A stretch of DNA of 64,000 nucleotides from Micromonospora pallida (GCF_900090325.1 NZ_FMHW01000002.1:6387001-6451000); one strand, 5' to 3'; counted from the stretch's first letter, positions 37,726 to 47,138 are shown. Notes: generated by a model not told the origin, from the letters alone. Made by a program: numbers and translations.

Positions 37726-38232
37726 TCAGTGCGCGTTCTCGCCGCGCGCCTCCGCCTCCTGGTGCCGCCGGTACGACGCCCGGATCTCCGCCTCCGCCTC
37801 GGTCCGCCCCACCCAGGTCGCGCCCTCGACCGACTTGCCCGGCTCCAGGTCCTTGTAGACCTCGAAGAAGTGCTGGATCTCCAGCCGGTCGAACTCGCCC
37901 AGGTGGTGGATGTCGCGCAGGTGCTCCTGACGCGGGTCCTCGTAGGGCACGCAGAGGACCTTGTCGTCCCCGCCCTTCTCGTCGGTCATCCGGAACATGC
38001 CGATGGTGCGGCAGCGGATCAGGCAGCCCGGGAAGGTCGGCTCGGGCACCAGCACCAGGGCGTCCAGCGGGTCGCCGTCCTCACCCAGCGTGCCCTCGAT
38101 GAAGCCGTAGTCGGCCGGGTACTGGGTGGACGTGAAGAGCGTGCGGTCCAGCCTGATCCGGCCGGTCACGTGGTCCACCTCGTATTTGTTGCGGTGACCC
38201 TTGGGGATCTCAACCGTCACGTCGAAATCCAT
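37726..38232 (-). CDS. ppa: inorganic pyrophosphatase
   Basis: A 168-residue soluble family I pyrophosphatase that hydrolyses pyrophosphate and so drives biosynthetic reactions. It shows the opening [14 protein letters not shown], the active-site [26 protein letters not shown] block with the DxDxxD-type metal-binding aspartates, and the LCVPYEDPR and YKDLEPGK segments. Length is typical for bacteria. The ATG at 38232 is followed by normal [10 protein letters not shown]. It is divergent from dacB, with 146 bases between, matching the Rv3628-Rv3627c arrangement in M. tuberculosis. Its stop is 36 bases from the stop of the convergent eccD. Confidence 0.96.
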   Translation of the reverse strand: MDFDVTVEIPKGHRNKYEVDHVTGRIRLDRTLFTSTQYPADYGFIEGTLGEDGDPLDALVLVPEPTFPGCLIRCRTIGMFRMTDEKGGDDKVLCVPYEDPRQEHLRDIHHLGEFDRLEIQHFFEVYKDLEPGKSVEGATWVGRTEAEAEIRASYRRHQEAEARGENAH

Positions 38233-38323
38233 CTCACGCTCCCTATGTCGCCCACGCTGGCTACGAAATGTGACACCCCCGGACGGGGCGATGCGCACCC
38301 GCCGGCGTCGGGCGCCGCATAGT

Positions 38324-38336
38324 CTTCGGACCGAAG
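38324..38336. promoter_or_regulatory. palindrome between ppa and dacB
   Basis: CTTCGG-A-CCGAAG is a perfect inverted repeat 42 bases upstream of the dacB GTG and about 90 bases upstream of ppa. Its position in the divergent promoter region makes it a candidate operator; no matching protein is known. A TTTTTGG stretch follows at 38354-38360. Confidence 0.35.
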
Positions 38337-38378
38337 TAGTGTCGCCCAAGCCGTTTTTGGCGGGGGGAGGAGGGGGTT

Positions 38379-40379
38379 GTGGGGAGGGAAGATTCACACT
38401 ACCGCTCGGGAGGCGACCGTGCTCCGGATCGACCGGAGCGGGTCACCGGGCGGGTGGTGGTGCCCGGCGCGCACGGTTCGGCGCAGGTGACAGCCGGTTC
38501 GGCCGGCGGCCAGCCCCACCCGACCGCCCCCGGCCGGGGAGCGCCACCGCCCCCGGTCTACCGGCCGCCGGCCCGCCCCGCCGGCACCGTCGTGCCGGCC
38601 AGCCTGCCGTTCCCCGAATCCTCCGGCCCGCCCTACGGTGGCCTCGCTCCGGCTGGTCCGCCCCAGGGCAGCCCCGCACCCTCCGGGGCGCCGTTCGGCG
38701 GTGCCGCACCGCACGGCAGCCCCGCACCCTCCGGCCCGCCCTACGGCAGCCCCACATCCGCCGGGACGTCTCCCGGCGGTGCCGCGCCCTCCGGCCCGCC
38801 CTACGGCAGTGCCGCACCTTCCGGGACCCCTTACGGTGGTCCCGTGCCCGCCGGCCCGCCCTACGGTGGCGCTGCTCCGGCCGGTCCGTCCGAGCCGCCG
38901 TCGGTTGCGCCCGAGGGCCCGCCCCCGGGCGGTGCTGACGGCCCGTCCCCGCGCCGGCGGCGCACCCTGCTGACGGTGCTGGCGACTGTCCTGCTGCTGG
39001 TCGTCGCCGGGGTCGGGCTGGTCGTGGTCCGACCCGGCCCGGTGGCCGGCTGGCTCGGTGCCGACGCCGAGCCGACGGCGGACGCCCGCCCACTCGAGGC
39101 GGCGCCCGTTCCCGTGTTGGCGGCCCCGGCCGCCGCCGCCCCGGTCCCGACCCCGGCGGGGGTTCGGGCCGCGCTCGACCCGCTGGTCGACGCGACCGCG
39201 CTGGGCAGCCGGGTCAACGTGTCGGTCACCGACGTCGGCACCGGCCAGGAGTTGTACGGGCGGGGCGCGGACGACGGCACCGTGCCCGCCTCGGTCACCA
39301 AGCTGGTCACCGGTGTGACCGTGCTGGCCGCCCGCGGCCCGGCGTACCGGATCGGCACCCGGGTGGTGGCCGGCGCGACGCCCGGCGAGGTGGTGCTCGT
39401 CGGCGGGGGCGATCCGACTCTCGCCGTGGACGCCAACGGCTTCTATCCCGGTGCGGCCCGCCTGGACGTCCTCGCCGAACAGGTGAAACAGGCCCTCGGC
39501 GGTACGTCGCCGACCAGGGTGACGGTCGACTCGACGCTCTTTCCCGGCCCCGTCCACGAGCCGGGCTGGGACTCCGACATCCCCACCGGCGGGTACGGCG
39601 CCGCGATCACCGCGCTGATGACCGACGGGGCGCGCCGCGACCCGGACGCCGGCCCGAAGGCGGCCGAACGGTACGCCGCCCCCGACCTCGCCGCCGGGCG
39701 GGCGTTCGCGAAGCTCCTCGGCCTGCCGTCCGGCACGGACGTGGAGCGGGGCAAGGCCCCGGCCGGCGGCGGCAGCGCCGGTGCGGCCGGGACGCCCGCC
39801 CCCGGCACCGAGTTGGGCCGGGTCGAGTCACCACCGCTGATCCGGCTGGTCGACATCATGATCACGGATAGTGACAACGTGGTCGCCGAGGCACTGGCCC
39901 GCCAGGTCGCCATCGCCCGCAACCAGCCGGCGTCGTTCGTCGGTGGGGCCGCCGCGATGGACCAGGTGGCGGCCGAACTCGGGCTGCCCGCCGACGAACT
40001 CGACCTGGCCGACGGCAGCGGGTTGTCGCGCACCAACCGGATCAGCCCGTCCCTGCTCACCGACCTGATCGTGCTGGCCGGCAACGGCACCCGACCGGAG
40101 CTGGCCGGGATTTTCGGCGGCCTGCCGGTCGGCGGCTGGTCCGGCACCCTGGACGAACGGTTCGGCGCGGAGGACACCAGCGCCGGAGCGGGCGTGGTGC
40201 GGGCCAAGACCGGCACCCTGACCGGGGTGCACGCGATCGCCGGGCTGGTCACCACGGCCGACGGCCGCCTGCTCAGCTTCGCGATCCTCACCGACCGCAC
40301 GCCGCCCGACACCCCGGACGCCACCCGGCTCGCCCTGGACCGGATCGGGGCGGCGCTGGCCGGCTGCGGCTGTCGCTGA
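38379..40379 (+). CDS. dacB: D-alanyl-D-alanine carboxypeptidase/endopeptidase (PBP4-type)
   Basis: A 666-residue class C penicillin-binding protein that trims peptidoglycan cross-links or stem peptides on the outer membrane face. Catalytic motifs are S305-V-T-K308, S498-D-N and K610-T-G-T. A long N-terminal cytoplasmic tail (about 1-190) is built from Pro/Gly/Ala/Ser/Tyr repeats of the PSGPPYG type, then RRRR and one membrane helix near 193-215, so this is a bitopic rather than signal-peptide-processed protein. The start is the GTG at 38379. Rv3627c is the counterpart by gene order. The tail resembles those of the proline-rich membrane proteins elsewhere in the window. Confidence 0.92.
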   Translation: MGREDSHYRSGGDRAPDRPERVTGRVVVPGAHGSAQVTAGSAGGQPHPTAPGRGAPPPPVYRPPARPAGTVVPASLPFPESSGPPYGGLAPAGPPQGSPAPSGAPFGGAAPHGSPAPSGPPYGSPTSAGTSPGGAAPSGPPYGSAAPSGTPYGGPVPAGPPYGGAAPAGPSEPPSVAPEGPPPGGADGPSPRRRRTLLTVLATVLLLVVAGVGLVVVRPGPVAGWLGADAEPTADARPLEAAPVPVLAAPAAAAPVPTPAGVRAALDPLVDATALGSRVNVSVTDVGTGQELYGRGADDGTVPASVTKLVTGVTVLAARGPAYRIGTRVVAGATPGEVVLVGGGDPTLAVDANGFYPGAARLDVLAEQVKQALGGTSPTRVTVDSTLFPGPVHEPGWDSDIPTGGYGAAITALMTDGARRDPDAGPKAAERYAAPDLAAGRAFAKLLGLPSGTDVERGKAPAGGGSAGAAGTPAPGTELGRVESPPLIRLVDIMITDSDNVVAEALARQVAIARNQPASFVGGAAAMDQVAAELGLPADELDLADGSGLSRTNRISPSLLTDLIVLAGNGTRPELAGIFGGLPVGGWSGTLDERFGAEDTSAGAGVVRAKTGTLTGVHAIAGLVTTADGRLLSFAILTDRTPPDTPDATRLALDRIGAALAGCGCR

Positions 40380-40457
40380 CCAGGTCTCCCGGGGGCGACC
40401 GCGTCCGGGACACCCGTTCCGCCACGGGGCTGGCGTCCTCCGGGACGGCCCGGCCCC

Positions 40458-40699
40458 GTGCCGGCCGGCACGACCGCGTACGCCCGGCCTCGTGCCGGCC
40501 AGGGCGACCGACTGCGCCCGGCCTCGTGCCGGCCAGGGCGACCGACTGCGCCCGGCCCGTGCCGGCCAGGGCGACCGACTGCGCCCGGCCCGTGCCGGCC
40601 AGGGCGACCGACTGCGCCCGGCCCGTGCCGGCCAGGGCGACCGACTGCGCCCGGCCCGTGCCGGCCAGGGCGACCGACTGCGCCCGGCCCGTGCCGGCC
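40458..40699. repeat. 33/34-bp tandem array (about seven units)
   Basis: Between dacB and the metalloprotease lie head-to-tail units starting GTGCCGGCCAGGGCGACCGA at 40492, 40526, 40559, 40592, 40625 and 40658, preceded by a diverged copy at 40458 and followed by a partial copy at 40691. The first two full-length spacings are 34 bases and the rest 33. Later copies are identical. The first copy contains a perfect 16-bp palindrome CGTGCCGGCCGGCACG (40457-40472). The units are open in several frames but have no ribosome-binding site or conserved protein. This accounts for most of the 373-base gene-free gap at 40380-40752. Confidence 0.9.
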
Positions 40700-40752
40700 T
40701 GGCCACCTCCGAGCCCGGGTGGGGGTGTACCGGCGCGGGTACGGTGGGGTGC

Positions 40753-41820
40753 ATGGCGCAGTTCGTGGACTGGGATCTGGCCGCCGCCACCGCGGGGGCC
40801 CTGGGCAAGTCGGGGCCCCGGGTCTCGTACGCCGAAGCGACCGAGGTGGTGGGCGAGCTGCGGCGGCTGACCGACGAGGCAGCCGAGCACGTGGCCGAGT
40901 ACACCGGTCTGCGTGCGCAGGTCACGCACCCGCCGGTGCGGGTGGTGGACCGCCGTGACTGGGCCGCCACCAACATCGCCGGCCTGCGCGAGGTGATCAC
41001 GCCGCTGGTCGGCCGGCTCTCCGGGGACAAGCAGCCGGGGCCGCTCACCGAGGCGATCGGCTCGCGGCTGACCGGGGTGCAGGCCGGCACCGTGCTGGCG
41101 TACCTCTCCGGTCGGGTGCTCGGCCAGTACGAGGTCTTCTCCGCCGACCCGGGTCAACTGCTCCTGGTCGCGCCGAACATCGTGGAGGTCGAGCGGAAGC
41201 TGGGGGCCGACCCCCGCGACTTCCGCCTCTGGGTCTGCCTACACGAGGTGACCCACCGGACGCAGTTCACCGCCGTCCCGTGGATGCGCGCGTACTTCCT
41301 CGGGGAGGTGCAGGCCTTCGTCGACGCCTCGCAGGGCGGTGAGCACCTGCTGGAGCGGCTGCGGCGCGGGGTGGCCACCCTCTCCGACGCGATCAAGGAC
41401 CCGGAGAGCCGGGCCAGCGTGCTGGACATCGTCCAGACGCCGGCGCAGCGTGCCGTGTTGGACCGGTTGACGGCGCTGATGACCCTGCTCGAGGGGCACG
41501 CCGAGTTCGTGATGGACGGCGTCGGACCGGAGGTCATCCCGAGCGTGGAGCAGATCCGGGCCGGCTTCAACCGGCGCCGGGAGGCGGGCAACCCGCTGGA
41601 GAAGGCGATTCGCCGGCTGCTCGGGGTGGAGGTCAAGATGCGCCAGTACGCCGAGGGGCGCAAGTTCGTGCACGGTGTGGTCGAGCGGGTAGGCATGGCG
41701 GGCTTCAACCGGATCTTCGCGTCCCCGCTGACCCTGCCCCGCCTCGATGAACTGGGCGACCCGGACGCCTGGGTGGCCCGGGTGCACGGTCCGGCCGGGC
41801 CGCTGCCGACGGTCGACTGA
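40753..41820 (+). CDS. zinc-dependent metalloprotease (DUF2342 family)
   Basis: A 355-residue protein of the actinobacterial DUF2342 family, annotated as coenzyme F420-associated or zinc-dependent metalloprotease. The zincin motif HEVTH lies at residues 164-168, with a downstream glutamate-rich helix (GHAEFVMDGVG) that could supply the third ligand. There is no signal peptide, so it acts in the cytoplasm. It corresponds by gene order to Rv3626c and is followed closely by tilS, its stop only 10 bases before the tilS GTG. The ATG at 40753 follows the 33-bp tandem array. Substrate unknown. Confidence 0.88.
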   Translation: MAQFVDWDLAAATAGALGKSGPRVSYAEATEVVGELRRLTDEAAEHVAEYTGLRAQVTHPPVRVVDRRDWAATNIAGLREVITPLVGRLSGDKQPGPLTEAIGSRLTGVQAGTVLAYLSGRVLGQYEVFSADPGQLLLVAPNIVEVERKLGADPRDFRLWVCLHEVTHRTQFTAVPWMRAYFLGEVQAFVDASQGGEHLLERLRRGVATLSDAIKDPESRASVLDIVQTPAQRAVLDRLTALMTLLEGHAEFVMDGVGPEVIPSVEQIRAGFNRRREAGNPLEKAIRRLLGVEVKMRQYAEGRKFVHGVVERVGMAGFNRIFASPLTLPRLDELGDPDAWVARVHGPAGPLPTVD

Positions 41821-41830
41821 CCGCCGGGTC

Positions 41831-42862
41831 GTGGCCGCGCTCGCGCCGCCGGTAGCCGCGATCCGGGTCGCCGTCCGCCGGGCACTGGTCGAGGCGCCTG
41901 GGCCCGGACCCGTCCTGGTGGCCTGTTCGGGCGGCGCCGACTCGCTCGCCCTCGCCGCGGCCACCGCCTTCGTCGCGCCCCGGCTGGGCCGTCCGGCCGG
42001 GCTGGTCACCGTCGACCACGGACTCCAGGCCGGCTCCGCCGAACGGGCCGCCGCCGTGGCCCGCTGGGCGGAGCAGACCGGGTTCGCCCCGGTGGAGGCG
42101 GTCCGGGTGCACGTCGCGGGACGCCCCGGCGGCCCGGAGGGGGCCGCGCGGGACGCCCGCTACCAGGCGTTGGCCGAGGCCGGCCGACGGTACGGCGCGA
42201 GCGCCGTGCTCACCGGCCACACCCGGGACGACCAGGCGGAGACTGTGCTGCTCGCCCTGGCCCGGGGCGCCGGGCCACGTGGCCTGGCCGGCATGCCGTC
42301 CCGCCGGGACCTGGCCGGGGTGCCGTTGCTGCGTCCGTTCCTCGACGTGACCCGGGAGCAGACCCGTACGGCGTGCGCCGTGCTCGGGCTCACCCCGTGG
42401 GAGGACCCGCACAACGTCGACCCCTCGTACGCCCGCGCCCGGGTCCGCAGCGACGTGCTGCCGGTGCTGGTCGCGGCGCTCGGCCGGGGGGTGCTGGACA
42501 ACCTCGCCCGGACGGCCCGACTGGTGGCCGCCGACGCCGCAGTCCTCGACGACCTCGCCGCCGACGCGCTGGCCAAGGCCCGGGTACCGGCCGGCAGCCG
42601 CGCGGGAGCGGGCGGGGCGACCGGGGCCCGCTCGGCGGGCGGTGAGCTGGTCGTGTCGACACTGGCCGGGCTCGCGCCCGCGGTGCGTACCCGGGTGCTG
42701 CACGCCTGGGCCCGCGAGTTGGGCGCGCCGGCGGCGGCGCTGTCGCACCGGCACGTCGCCGCGCTCGACGCGCTGGTCACGGACTGGCGCGGGCAGGGCG
42801 CGGTGCACCTGCCCGGCGGGCTGCGGGTCACCCGCCGCGATGGTCACCTCGTGCCCGCCTGA
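41831..42862 (+). CDS. tilS: tRNA(Ile)-lysidine synthetase
   Basis: A 343-residue PP-loop ATPase that attaches lysine to the wobble cytidine of tRNA-Ile2 (CAU), so that AUA is read as isoleucine; essential in bacteria. The PP-loop SGGADS spans residues 33-38, followed by VTVDHGLQAGS, GHTRDDQAETVLL and RGAGPRGLAGMP. The C-terminal domain is the short actinobacterial type. I chose the GTG at 41831, 10 bases after the metalloprotease stop. It normally lies directly before hpt; here ggt, a regulator and a small ORF intervene. Confidence 0.92.
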   Translation: MAALAPPVAAIRVAVRRALVEAPGPGPVLVACSGGADSLALAAATAFVAPRLGRPAGLVTVDHGLQAGSAERAAAVARWAEQTGFAPVEAVRVHVAGRPGGPEGAARDARYQALAEAGRRYGASAVLTGHTRDDQAETVLLALARGAGPRGLAGMPSRRDLAGVPLLRPFLDVTREQTRTACAVLGLTPWEDPHNVDPSYARARVRSDVLPVLVAALGRGVLDNLARTARLVAADAAVLDDLAADALAKARVPAGSRAGAGGATGARSAGGELVVSTLAGLAPAVRTRVLHAWARELGAPAAALSHRHVAALDALVTDWRGQGAVHLPGGLRVTRRDGHLVPA

Positions 42863-42884
42863 CGTTGAGGTGGTTGCCGCTGAG

Positions 42885-42942
42885 GTGGTTGCAGGGGTCC
42901 CCTTCTACCTCATTTTGATGAGGAGGGGACCCCTGCAACCAC
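42885..42942. repeat. long inverted-repeat (hairpin) element after tilS
   Basis: A 19-bp perfect inverted repeat (GTGGTTGCAGGGGTCCCCT and its complement) encloses a second, 6-bp stem CCTCAT-TTTG-ATGAGG, giving a nested hairpin. Just upstream, TGAGGTGGTTGC occurs twice (42866 and 42881). It lies 22 bases past the tilS stop, so it could terminate tilS, but its size and AGGGGACCCCT core resemble the intergenic palindromes scattered through Micromonospora-type genomes. Confidence 0.75.
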
Positions 42943-43005
42943 TCACCCCACAGCCGACTCCCGGCGTGACCCCTGGCCGGTCCGCGGGTGCGGTAGACAT
43001 GGCGG

Positions 43006-44649
43006 ATGTCGCACCCCCGACCGCCCCTCTTCGCCCCGCACGGCGCCGTCGCGACCAGCCAGCCGCTCGCTGCGGCGGCCGGACTGGCGGTGCTACGGCG
43101 CGGCGGCAACGCCGTCGACGCCGCCCTGGCCACCGCGATCACCCTCACCGTGGTCCAGCCGGGCTCCAACGACATCGGCGGTGACCTGTTCGCCATCGTC
43201 TGGGACGGCGAACGGCTGCACGGCCTGAACGCCTCCGGCCGTTCCCCGGCGGCCCTGACCCGGGACGTGGTCCTCGCCGCGACCGGCGGCCGGGGCGTCG
43301 ACCCGGTGGCCGCCCTCGGCGGAGCCCAGGCGAGCGGCCCGGCGATGCCCGCCCGGGGCTGGCTGCCGGTGACCGTGCCCGGCGCGCCCGCCGGCTGGCG
43401 GGACCTGCACGACCGGTTCGGCTCGCTGCCGTTCGCCGACCTCTTCACCGACGCGGTCGGGTACGCCGAGCACGGGTACCCGGTCTCCACCAGCGTGGCG
43501 GCCGGCTGGGCGCGGGCCGCCGCCCTGCACGAGGGACTGGTCGGGCCGGAGTTCGCCGAGTGGCGCCGGGTGTTCACGGTCGACGGGCGGCCACCCCGGG
43601 CCGGGCAGCGGTGGCGCAACCCGGACGCGGCCCGGACCCTGCGCCGGATCGCCGCCACCGGGGCGGCGGACTTCTACCAGGGCGGGATCGCTGCCGCGCT
43701 GGCCGAGCACGCCGCCCGCACCGGTGGTCTCCTCACCGCCGACGACCTGGCTGGGCACCGGTCGGAGTGGGTGGACCCGGTGTCCGCCCGGTACCGGGGG
43801 CACGAGGTGTGGGAGTTGCCGCCGAACGGGCAGGGGATCGCCGCGCTGCTCGCCCTGAACGTCCTCGACGGCGTGGACCTCGCGGCGCTCCCGCTGGCCG
43901 AGCGGCTGCACTGGCAGATCGAGGCGGTGAAGCTCGGCTGCGCCGACGCGCACGCGTACGTGGCCGATCCGGAGCACGCCACGGTACCGACGGCGGCCCT
44001 GCTCGATCCGGCGTACGCGGCGGCCCGCCGGGCGCTGGTGACCGACCGGGCCGGCACACCCGCCGCCGGTGACCCGGAGCGGGGCGGCACGGTGTACCTC
44101 TGTACGGCCGACTCCGCCGGCATGATGGTGAGCCTGATCCAGTCCACCTACCTGGGCTTCGGCTCGCACGTGGTGCTGCCCGGCCACGGCTTCGGGCTAC
44201 AGAACCGGGGCACCGGCTTTCGCCTTGACCCGGCGCACCCGAACGCGGTCGGGCCGTCTCGGCGGCCCTTCCACACGATCATTCCCGGGTTCCTGACGCG
44301 GGACGGCGTACCGGTGGGGCCGTTCGGGGTGATGGGCGGGCACATGCAGCCACAGGGGCACGTCCAGCTGGTCTCGGCCACCCTGGACGCCGGCCTGGAC
44401 CCGCAGGCCGCCCTCGGCGCGCCGCGCTGGTACTGGCACGCCGGCCGGTCGGTGCTGGTGGAGCCGGGACTGACGGCGACCGCCGAGGGCCGGGCGGCGG
44501 TGGCGGCGCTGCGCGAACGTGGCCACGAGATCACCGTCGCCGACGAGTCGGGCGTCTTCGGGTACGGACAGGCGATCTGGCGGCCCGGCGACGACGGGTA
44601 CGTGGTCGGCTCGGAGCCCCGGGTGGACGGCGCGGCGATGGGCTGGTGA
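43006..44649 (+). CDS. ggt: gamma-glutamyltransferase family protein
   Basis: A 547-residue Ntn-hydrolase of the gamma-glutamyltransferase family. The predicted autoprocessing and catalytic nucleophile is T362 in GGTVYLCTAD; the large-subunit part contains GGNAVDAALATAITLTVVQP and SNDIGGD, and the small-subunit part contains PFGVMGGHMQPQGHVQ. There is no signal peptide, unlike the periplasmic glutathione-degrading enzymes, so a cytoplasmic role (for example an acylase or mycothiol-related turnover) is more likely. The ATG at 43006 follows the hairpin element. It is not in the M. tuberculosis tilS-hpt interval and looks like an insertion in the backbone. Confidence 0.9.
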   Translation: MSHPRPPLFAPHGAVATSQPLAAAAGLAVLRRGGNAVDAALATAITLTVVQPGSNDIGGDLFAIVWDGERLHGLNASGRSPAALTRDVVLAATGGRGVDPVAALGGAQASGPAMPARGWLPVTVPGAPAGWRDLHDRFGSLPFADLFTDAVGYAEHGYPVSTSVAAGWARAAALHEGLVGPEFAEWRRVFTVDGRPPRAGQRWRNPDAARTLRRIAATGAADFYQGGIAAALAEHAARTGGLLTADDLAGHRSEWVDPVSARYRGHEVWELPPNGQGIAALLALNVLDGVDLAALPLAERLHWQIEAVKLGCADAHAYVADPEHATVPTAALLDPAYAAARRALVTDRAGTPAAGDPERGGTVYLCTADSAGMMVSLIQSTYLGFGSHVVLPGHGFGLQNRGTGFRLDPAHPNAVGPSRRPFHTIIPGFLTRDGVPVGPFGVMGGHMQPQGHVQLVSATLDAGLDPQAALGAPRWYWHAGRSVLVEPGLTATAEGRAAVAALRERGHEITVADESGVFGYGQAIWRPGDDGYVVGSEPRVDGAAMGW

Positions 44650-44656
44650 GCGCTTC

Positions 44657-45619
44657 TCAGGGGGTGGGGACCCGCTCCCGGAAGGTGGCCCGGTAGGCGG
44701 CCGGGGTGGCGCCGACCCGTCGCGTGAAGTGGTGGCGCAGGGCGGCGGCGTCGCCGAAACCGGCCTGGCCGGCCACCGCGTCCACACTGAGCCGGGTCTC
44801 CTCCAGCAGTCGCCGGGCCAGCAGTACCCGCTGGTTGGTCAACCAGTCGTGCGGGGTGGTGCCGGTCTCGGCGCGGAACCGCCGGGCGAAGGTACGCGGA
44901 CTCATGCCGGCACGACCGGCCAGCTCCTCCACGGTCAGCGGCCGGTCCAGGTGCCCCATCAACCACGTGAGCACCGGCTCCAGGGTCGGCGCCTCGGGGG
45001 CCCGGGGGATCGGTGTCTCGATGTACTGCGCCTGCCCGCCGTCCCGGTGTGGCGGGACGACCATCCGCCGGGCGAGCCGGGTGGCCACCGACGAGCCGTG
45101 CTCCTGCCGGACCAGGTGCAGGCAGGCGTCGAGGCCGGCGGCGGTGCCGGCGCTGGTCAGCAGCGGACCGTCCTGGACGTAGAGCGCGTTGCACCGGACC
45201 CGGGCCAGGGGATGGCGTTCCTGCAGGTCGTCGACGTACTTCCAGTGGGTGGTGCAGTCCCGACCGTCGAGCAGCCCGGCCCGGCCGAGCAGGAACGCGC
45301 CGGAGCAGACGCTGAACACGTACGCGCCCCGCTCGACGGCCCGGCGCAGCGCGGCCAGTACCTCCGGCGGAGCCTCCGCGTCGCGGCCGTGGGCCGGCAC
45401 CGCGACCAGGTCGGCCTCGTCGACCGGGGTCAGATCGGCCGCCGGCAGCAGGGAGAAGCCCGACGAGGTACGCACCGGAGCCCCATCGACCCCGCACACG
45501 GAGAACCGGTAGCCGGGGAAGCCGTCGGCCGTGCGGTCGGTGCCGAAGACCTCACAGAGCACGCCCAGCTCGAACGGGGCGACCTGGTCCAGCGCGAGCA
45601 CGGCGACGGTACGAAGCAT
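44657..45619 (-). CDS. GlxA/AdpA-type AraC family transcriptional regulator
   Basis: A 320-residue regulator with an N-terminal DJ-1/PfpI-like (glutamine amidotransferase-fold) domain (about 1-170, nucleophile-elbow cysteine in [12 protein letters not shown]) and a C-terminal AraC-type DNA-binding domain with two helix-turn-helices ([20 protein letters not shown] and [20 protein letters not shown]). This is the architecture of Streptomyces AdpA, but shorter. It converges on ggt, with seven bases between stops, and is divergent from the small membrane ORF at 45768. A near-AdpA-consensus palindrome at 45662-45677 lies upstream of its start, suggesting autoregulation. Confidence 0.9.
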   Translation of the reverse strand: MLRTVAVLALDQVAPFELGVLCEVFGTDRTADGFPGYRFSVCGVDGAPVRTSSGFSLLPAADLTPVDEADLVAVPAHGRDAEAPPEVLAALRRAVERGAYVFSVCSGAFLLGRAGLLDGRDCTTHWKYVDDLQERHPLARVRCNALYVQDGPLLTSAGTAAGLDACLHLVRQEHGSSVATRLARRMVVPPHRDGGQAQYIETPIPRAPEAPTLEPVLTWLMGHLDRPLTVEELAGRAGMSPRTFARRFRAETGTTPHDWLTNQRVLLARRLLEETRLSVDAVAGQAGFGDAAALRHHFTRRVGATPAAYRATFRERVPTP

Positions 45620-45661
45620 GTGAGCAGGGTAACTCCATAGGTGGCAGAAATTCGAGGTCGG

Positions 45662-45677
45662 GTGGCATTCCTGCCAC
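45662..45677. promoter_or_regulatory. AdpA-like operator
   Basis: GTGGCA-TTCC-TGCCAC is a perfect 16-bp palindrome, and its minus-strand reading TGGCAGGAAT differs from the Streptomyces AdpA consensus TGGCSNGWWY at one base. A second GTGGCA half-site starts at 45641. It lies 43 bases upstream of the AdpA-like gene and about 90 bases upstream of the divergent small ORF. Confidence 0.5.
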
Positions 45678-45767
45678 TGTTCCCCACTTCCGGACGGTCC
45701 CAGACTGGAGCGGTCCGGTGCGCACCGGCGGCGAGAACGACGGACACCCACGAAAGCGAGCGCCGCC

Positions 45768-45905
45768 ATGGAATTCCTCCTGTTCCTGCTCTTCTTCCTC
45801 GTCCTCGCGGTCAGCTCGGTGCTCGGGCTCACCGCGGACAGCCGGGACTCGGCCGACTGGAAGCCGACCGAGGACGGCCGGCGCTGGTGCTCCCGGCCCT
45901 GCTGA
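45768..45905 (+). CDS. small single-helix membrane protein, 45 aa
   Basis: An ATG-initiated frame encoding an N-terminal membrane helix rich in Leu/Phe (residues 2-22) followed by a polar tail with [19 protein letters not shown] and ending CSRPC. Composition is very different from the reading frames on either side, and the sequence looks like a genuine short membrane protein. The ribosome-binding site is weak (GAAAGCGAG). It is divergent from the AdpA-like gene and 148 bases before hpt. Function unknown. Confidence 0.45.
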   Translation: MEFLLFLLFFLVLAVSSVLGLTADSRDSADWKPTEDGRRWCSRPC

Positions 45906-46053
45906 CCGGCCGTACCCGGACCGGCCGCCGCGAGGCGGTCGGCCCCGACCGGCCCGGGTCCGCAGGGCGCCGGGGACGGGCCGTCGGCGGGAAATCGCCG
46001 CAAAGGGCTGGCCCCGCCGACGGCGACCGAGTGGCGTACGGCAGGCTAGGGGC

Positions 46054-46629
46054 ATGGCTGACGGCTCCTGGTACGACGCCGACATCGACCACGTGATCAT
46101 TTCCGAGGCGCAGATCCGCGAGAAGACCGCGGAACTGGCCAAGCAGGTCTCGGCGGACTACGCCGACGTCGAGGACGGGCTGCTGCTGGTCTGCGTGCTC
46201 AAGGGCGCGGTCATGTTCATGGCCGACTTCGCCCGGGCGCTCGGACGGCACGGTCCCCCCGCCGAGTTGGAGTTCATGGCGGTCTCCTCGTACGGCCAGG
46301 GCACCACCTCCTCCGGGGTGGTCCGGATCCTCAAGGACCTCGACCGGGACATCGCCGGCCGGCACGTGGTGGTGGTCGAGGACATCGTCGACTCCGGGCT
46401 GACCCTCTCCTGGCTGCTGCGCTACCTGGAGTCGCGGTCGGCCGCGAGCGTCGAGGTGGTGGCGTTGTTCCGCAAGCCCGACGCGGTCAAGGTTGAGGTC
46501 CCGGTGAAGTACGTCGGGTTCGACATCCCGACCGAGTTCGTCGTCGGCTACGGCCTCGACTTCGGCGAGCGCTACCGCGAGCTGCCCTACGTGGGTGTGC
46601 TCAAGCCGCAGGTCTACGCCCGGTCCTGA
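46054..46629 (+). CDS. hpt: hypoxanthine phosphoribosyltransferase
   Basis: A 191-residue purine-salvage enzyme converting hypoxanthine (and guanine) with PRPP to IMP (GMP). Diagnostic segments are [20 protein letters not shown], the flexible loop [15 protein letters not shown], the PRPP-binding motif [14 protein letters not shown], and [27 protein letters not shown]. Length is normal. In M. tuberculosis hpt lies immediately after tilS and some distance before ftsH. The ATG at 46054 has a modest AGGCTAGGGGC upstream region. Cytoplasmic. Confidence 0.96.
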   Translation: MADGSWYDADIDHVIISEAQIREKTAELAKQVSADYADVEDGLLLVCVLKGAVMFMADFARALGRHGPPAELEFMAVSSYGQGTTSSGVVRILKDLDRDIAGRHVVVVEDIVDSGLTLSWLLRYLESRSAASVEVVALFRKPDAVKVEVPVKYVGFDIPTEFVVGYGLDFGERYRELPYVGVLKPQVYARS

Positions 46630-47138
46630 CCGCCCGACGGCTCCGCCCGCCAGGGTGGCCGCGTCGCGCGGGGGACCGAGGCTGTCGGCGGCAGGCCGGG
46701 CCGGTGCGGTTTGGCGTCCAAAGCGGGTGATATCAGCCGACATCGAGCGGACGTACAGCGCGCTTTCAGGTATTCGGACTACGGTGGTGGTTCGGTGACG
46801 TGGGAGCAACCCCGCGCCGGGCCGCCGACCACCGGTCGACGCGCCGGGTGCGGTGCCGACGTCACGCCGGCTCTCGCCCGGTGCCCGGGCGGTTGGGGAG
46901 GGACTGGCGGAGCCGACGGTCACGCGCTGTCATGCCGGCGGTGCGCGACTGCGGCCCTCGCAAGCTCACTCGTCGTCCGCACGGTGTACCGTCGAATGAC
47001 CGCGACGCGGCAAAATCCGCGTCTCGGGGTCGAGGCCAGCCCGAACGGCGGCTCCGGCCGCCGCCTCGGCGGCGAATAGCCATCAGACGGTCAGGACGTC
47101 GATCAGGAGGGTCCGGGCGCTCGGCGCTCGACAACAGT
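46630..47138. other. 509-bp non-coding region before ftsH
   Basis: No convincing gene lies here. A plus-strand frame at 46711-47079 has scattered composition and no family resemblance, and is probably not translated. The region should hold the ftsH promoter. A perfect palindrome TTTGG-CGT-CCAAA lies at 46710-46722, followed by less GC-rich sequence (GATATCAGCC, CTTTCAGGTATTCGG). An AGGAGG at 47105-47110 is too far (28 bases) from the ftsH ATG to be its ribosome-binding site in the usual way. Confidence 0.5.

Noticed and set aside
40458..40699. CRISPR array
   Set aside because: Units are contiguous 33/34-mers without variable spacers and there are no cas genes.
46711..47079. 122-codon plus-strand frame upstream of ftsH
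   Set aside because: Scattered composition, no ribosome-binding site and no family resemblance.
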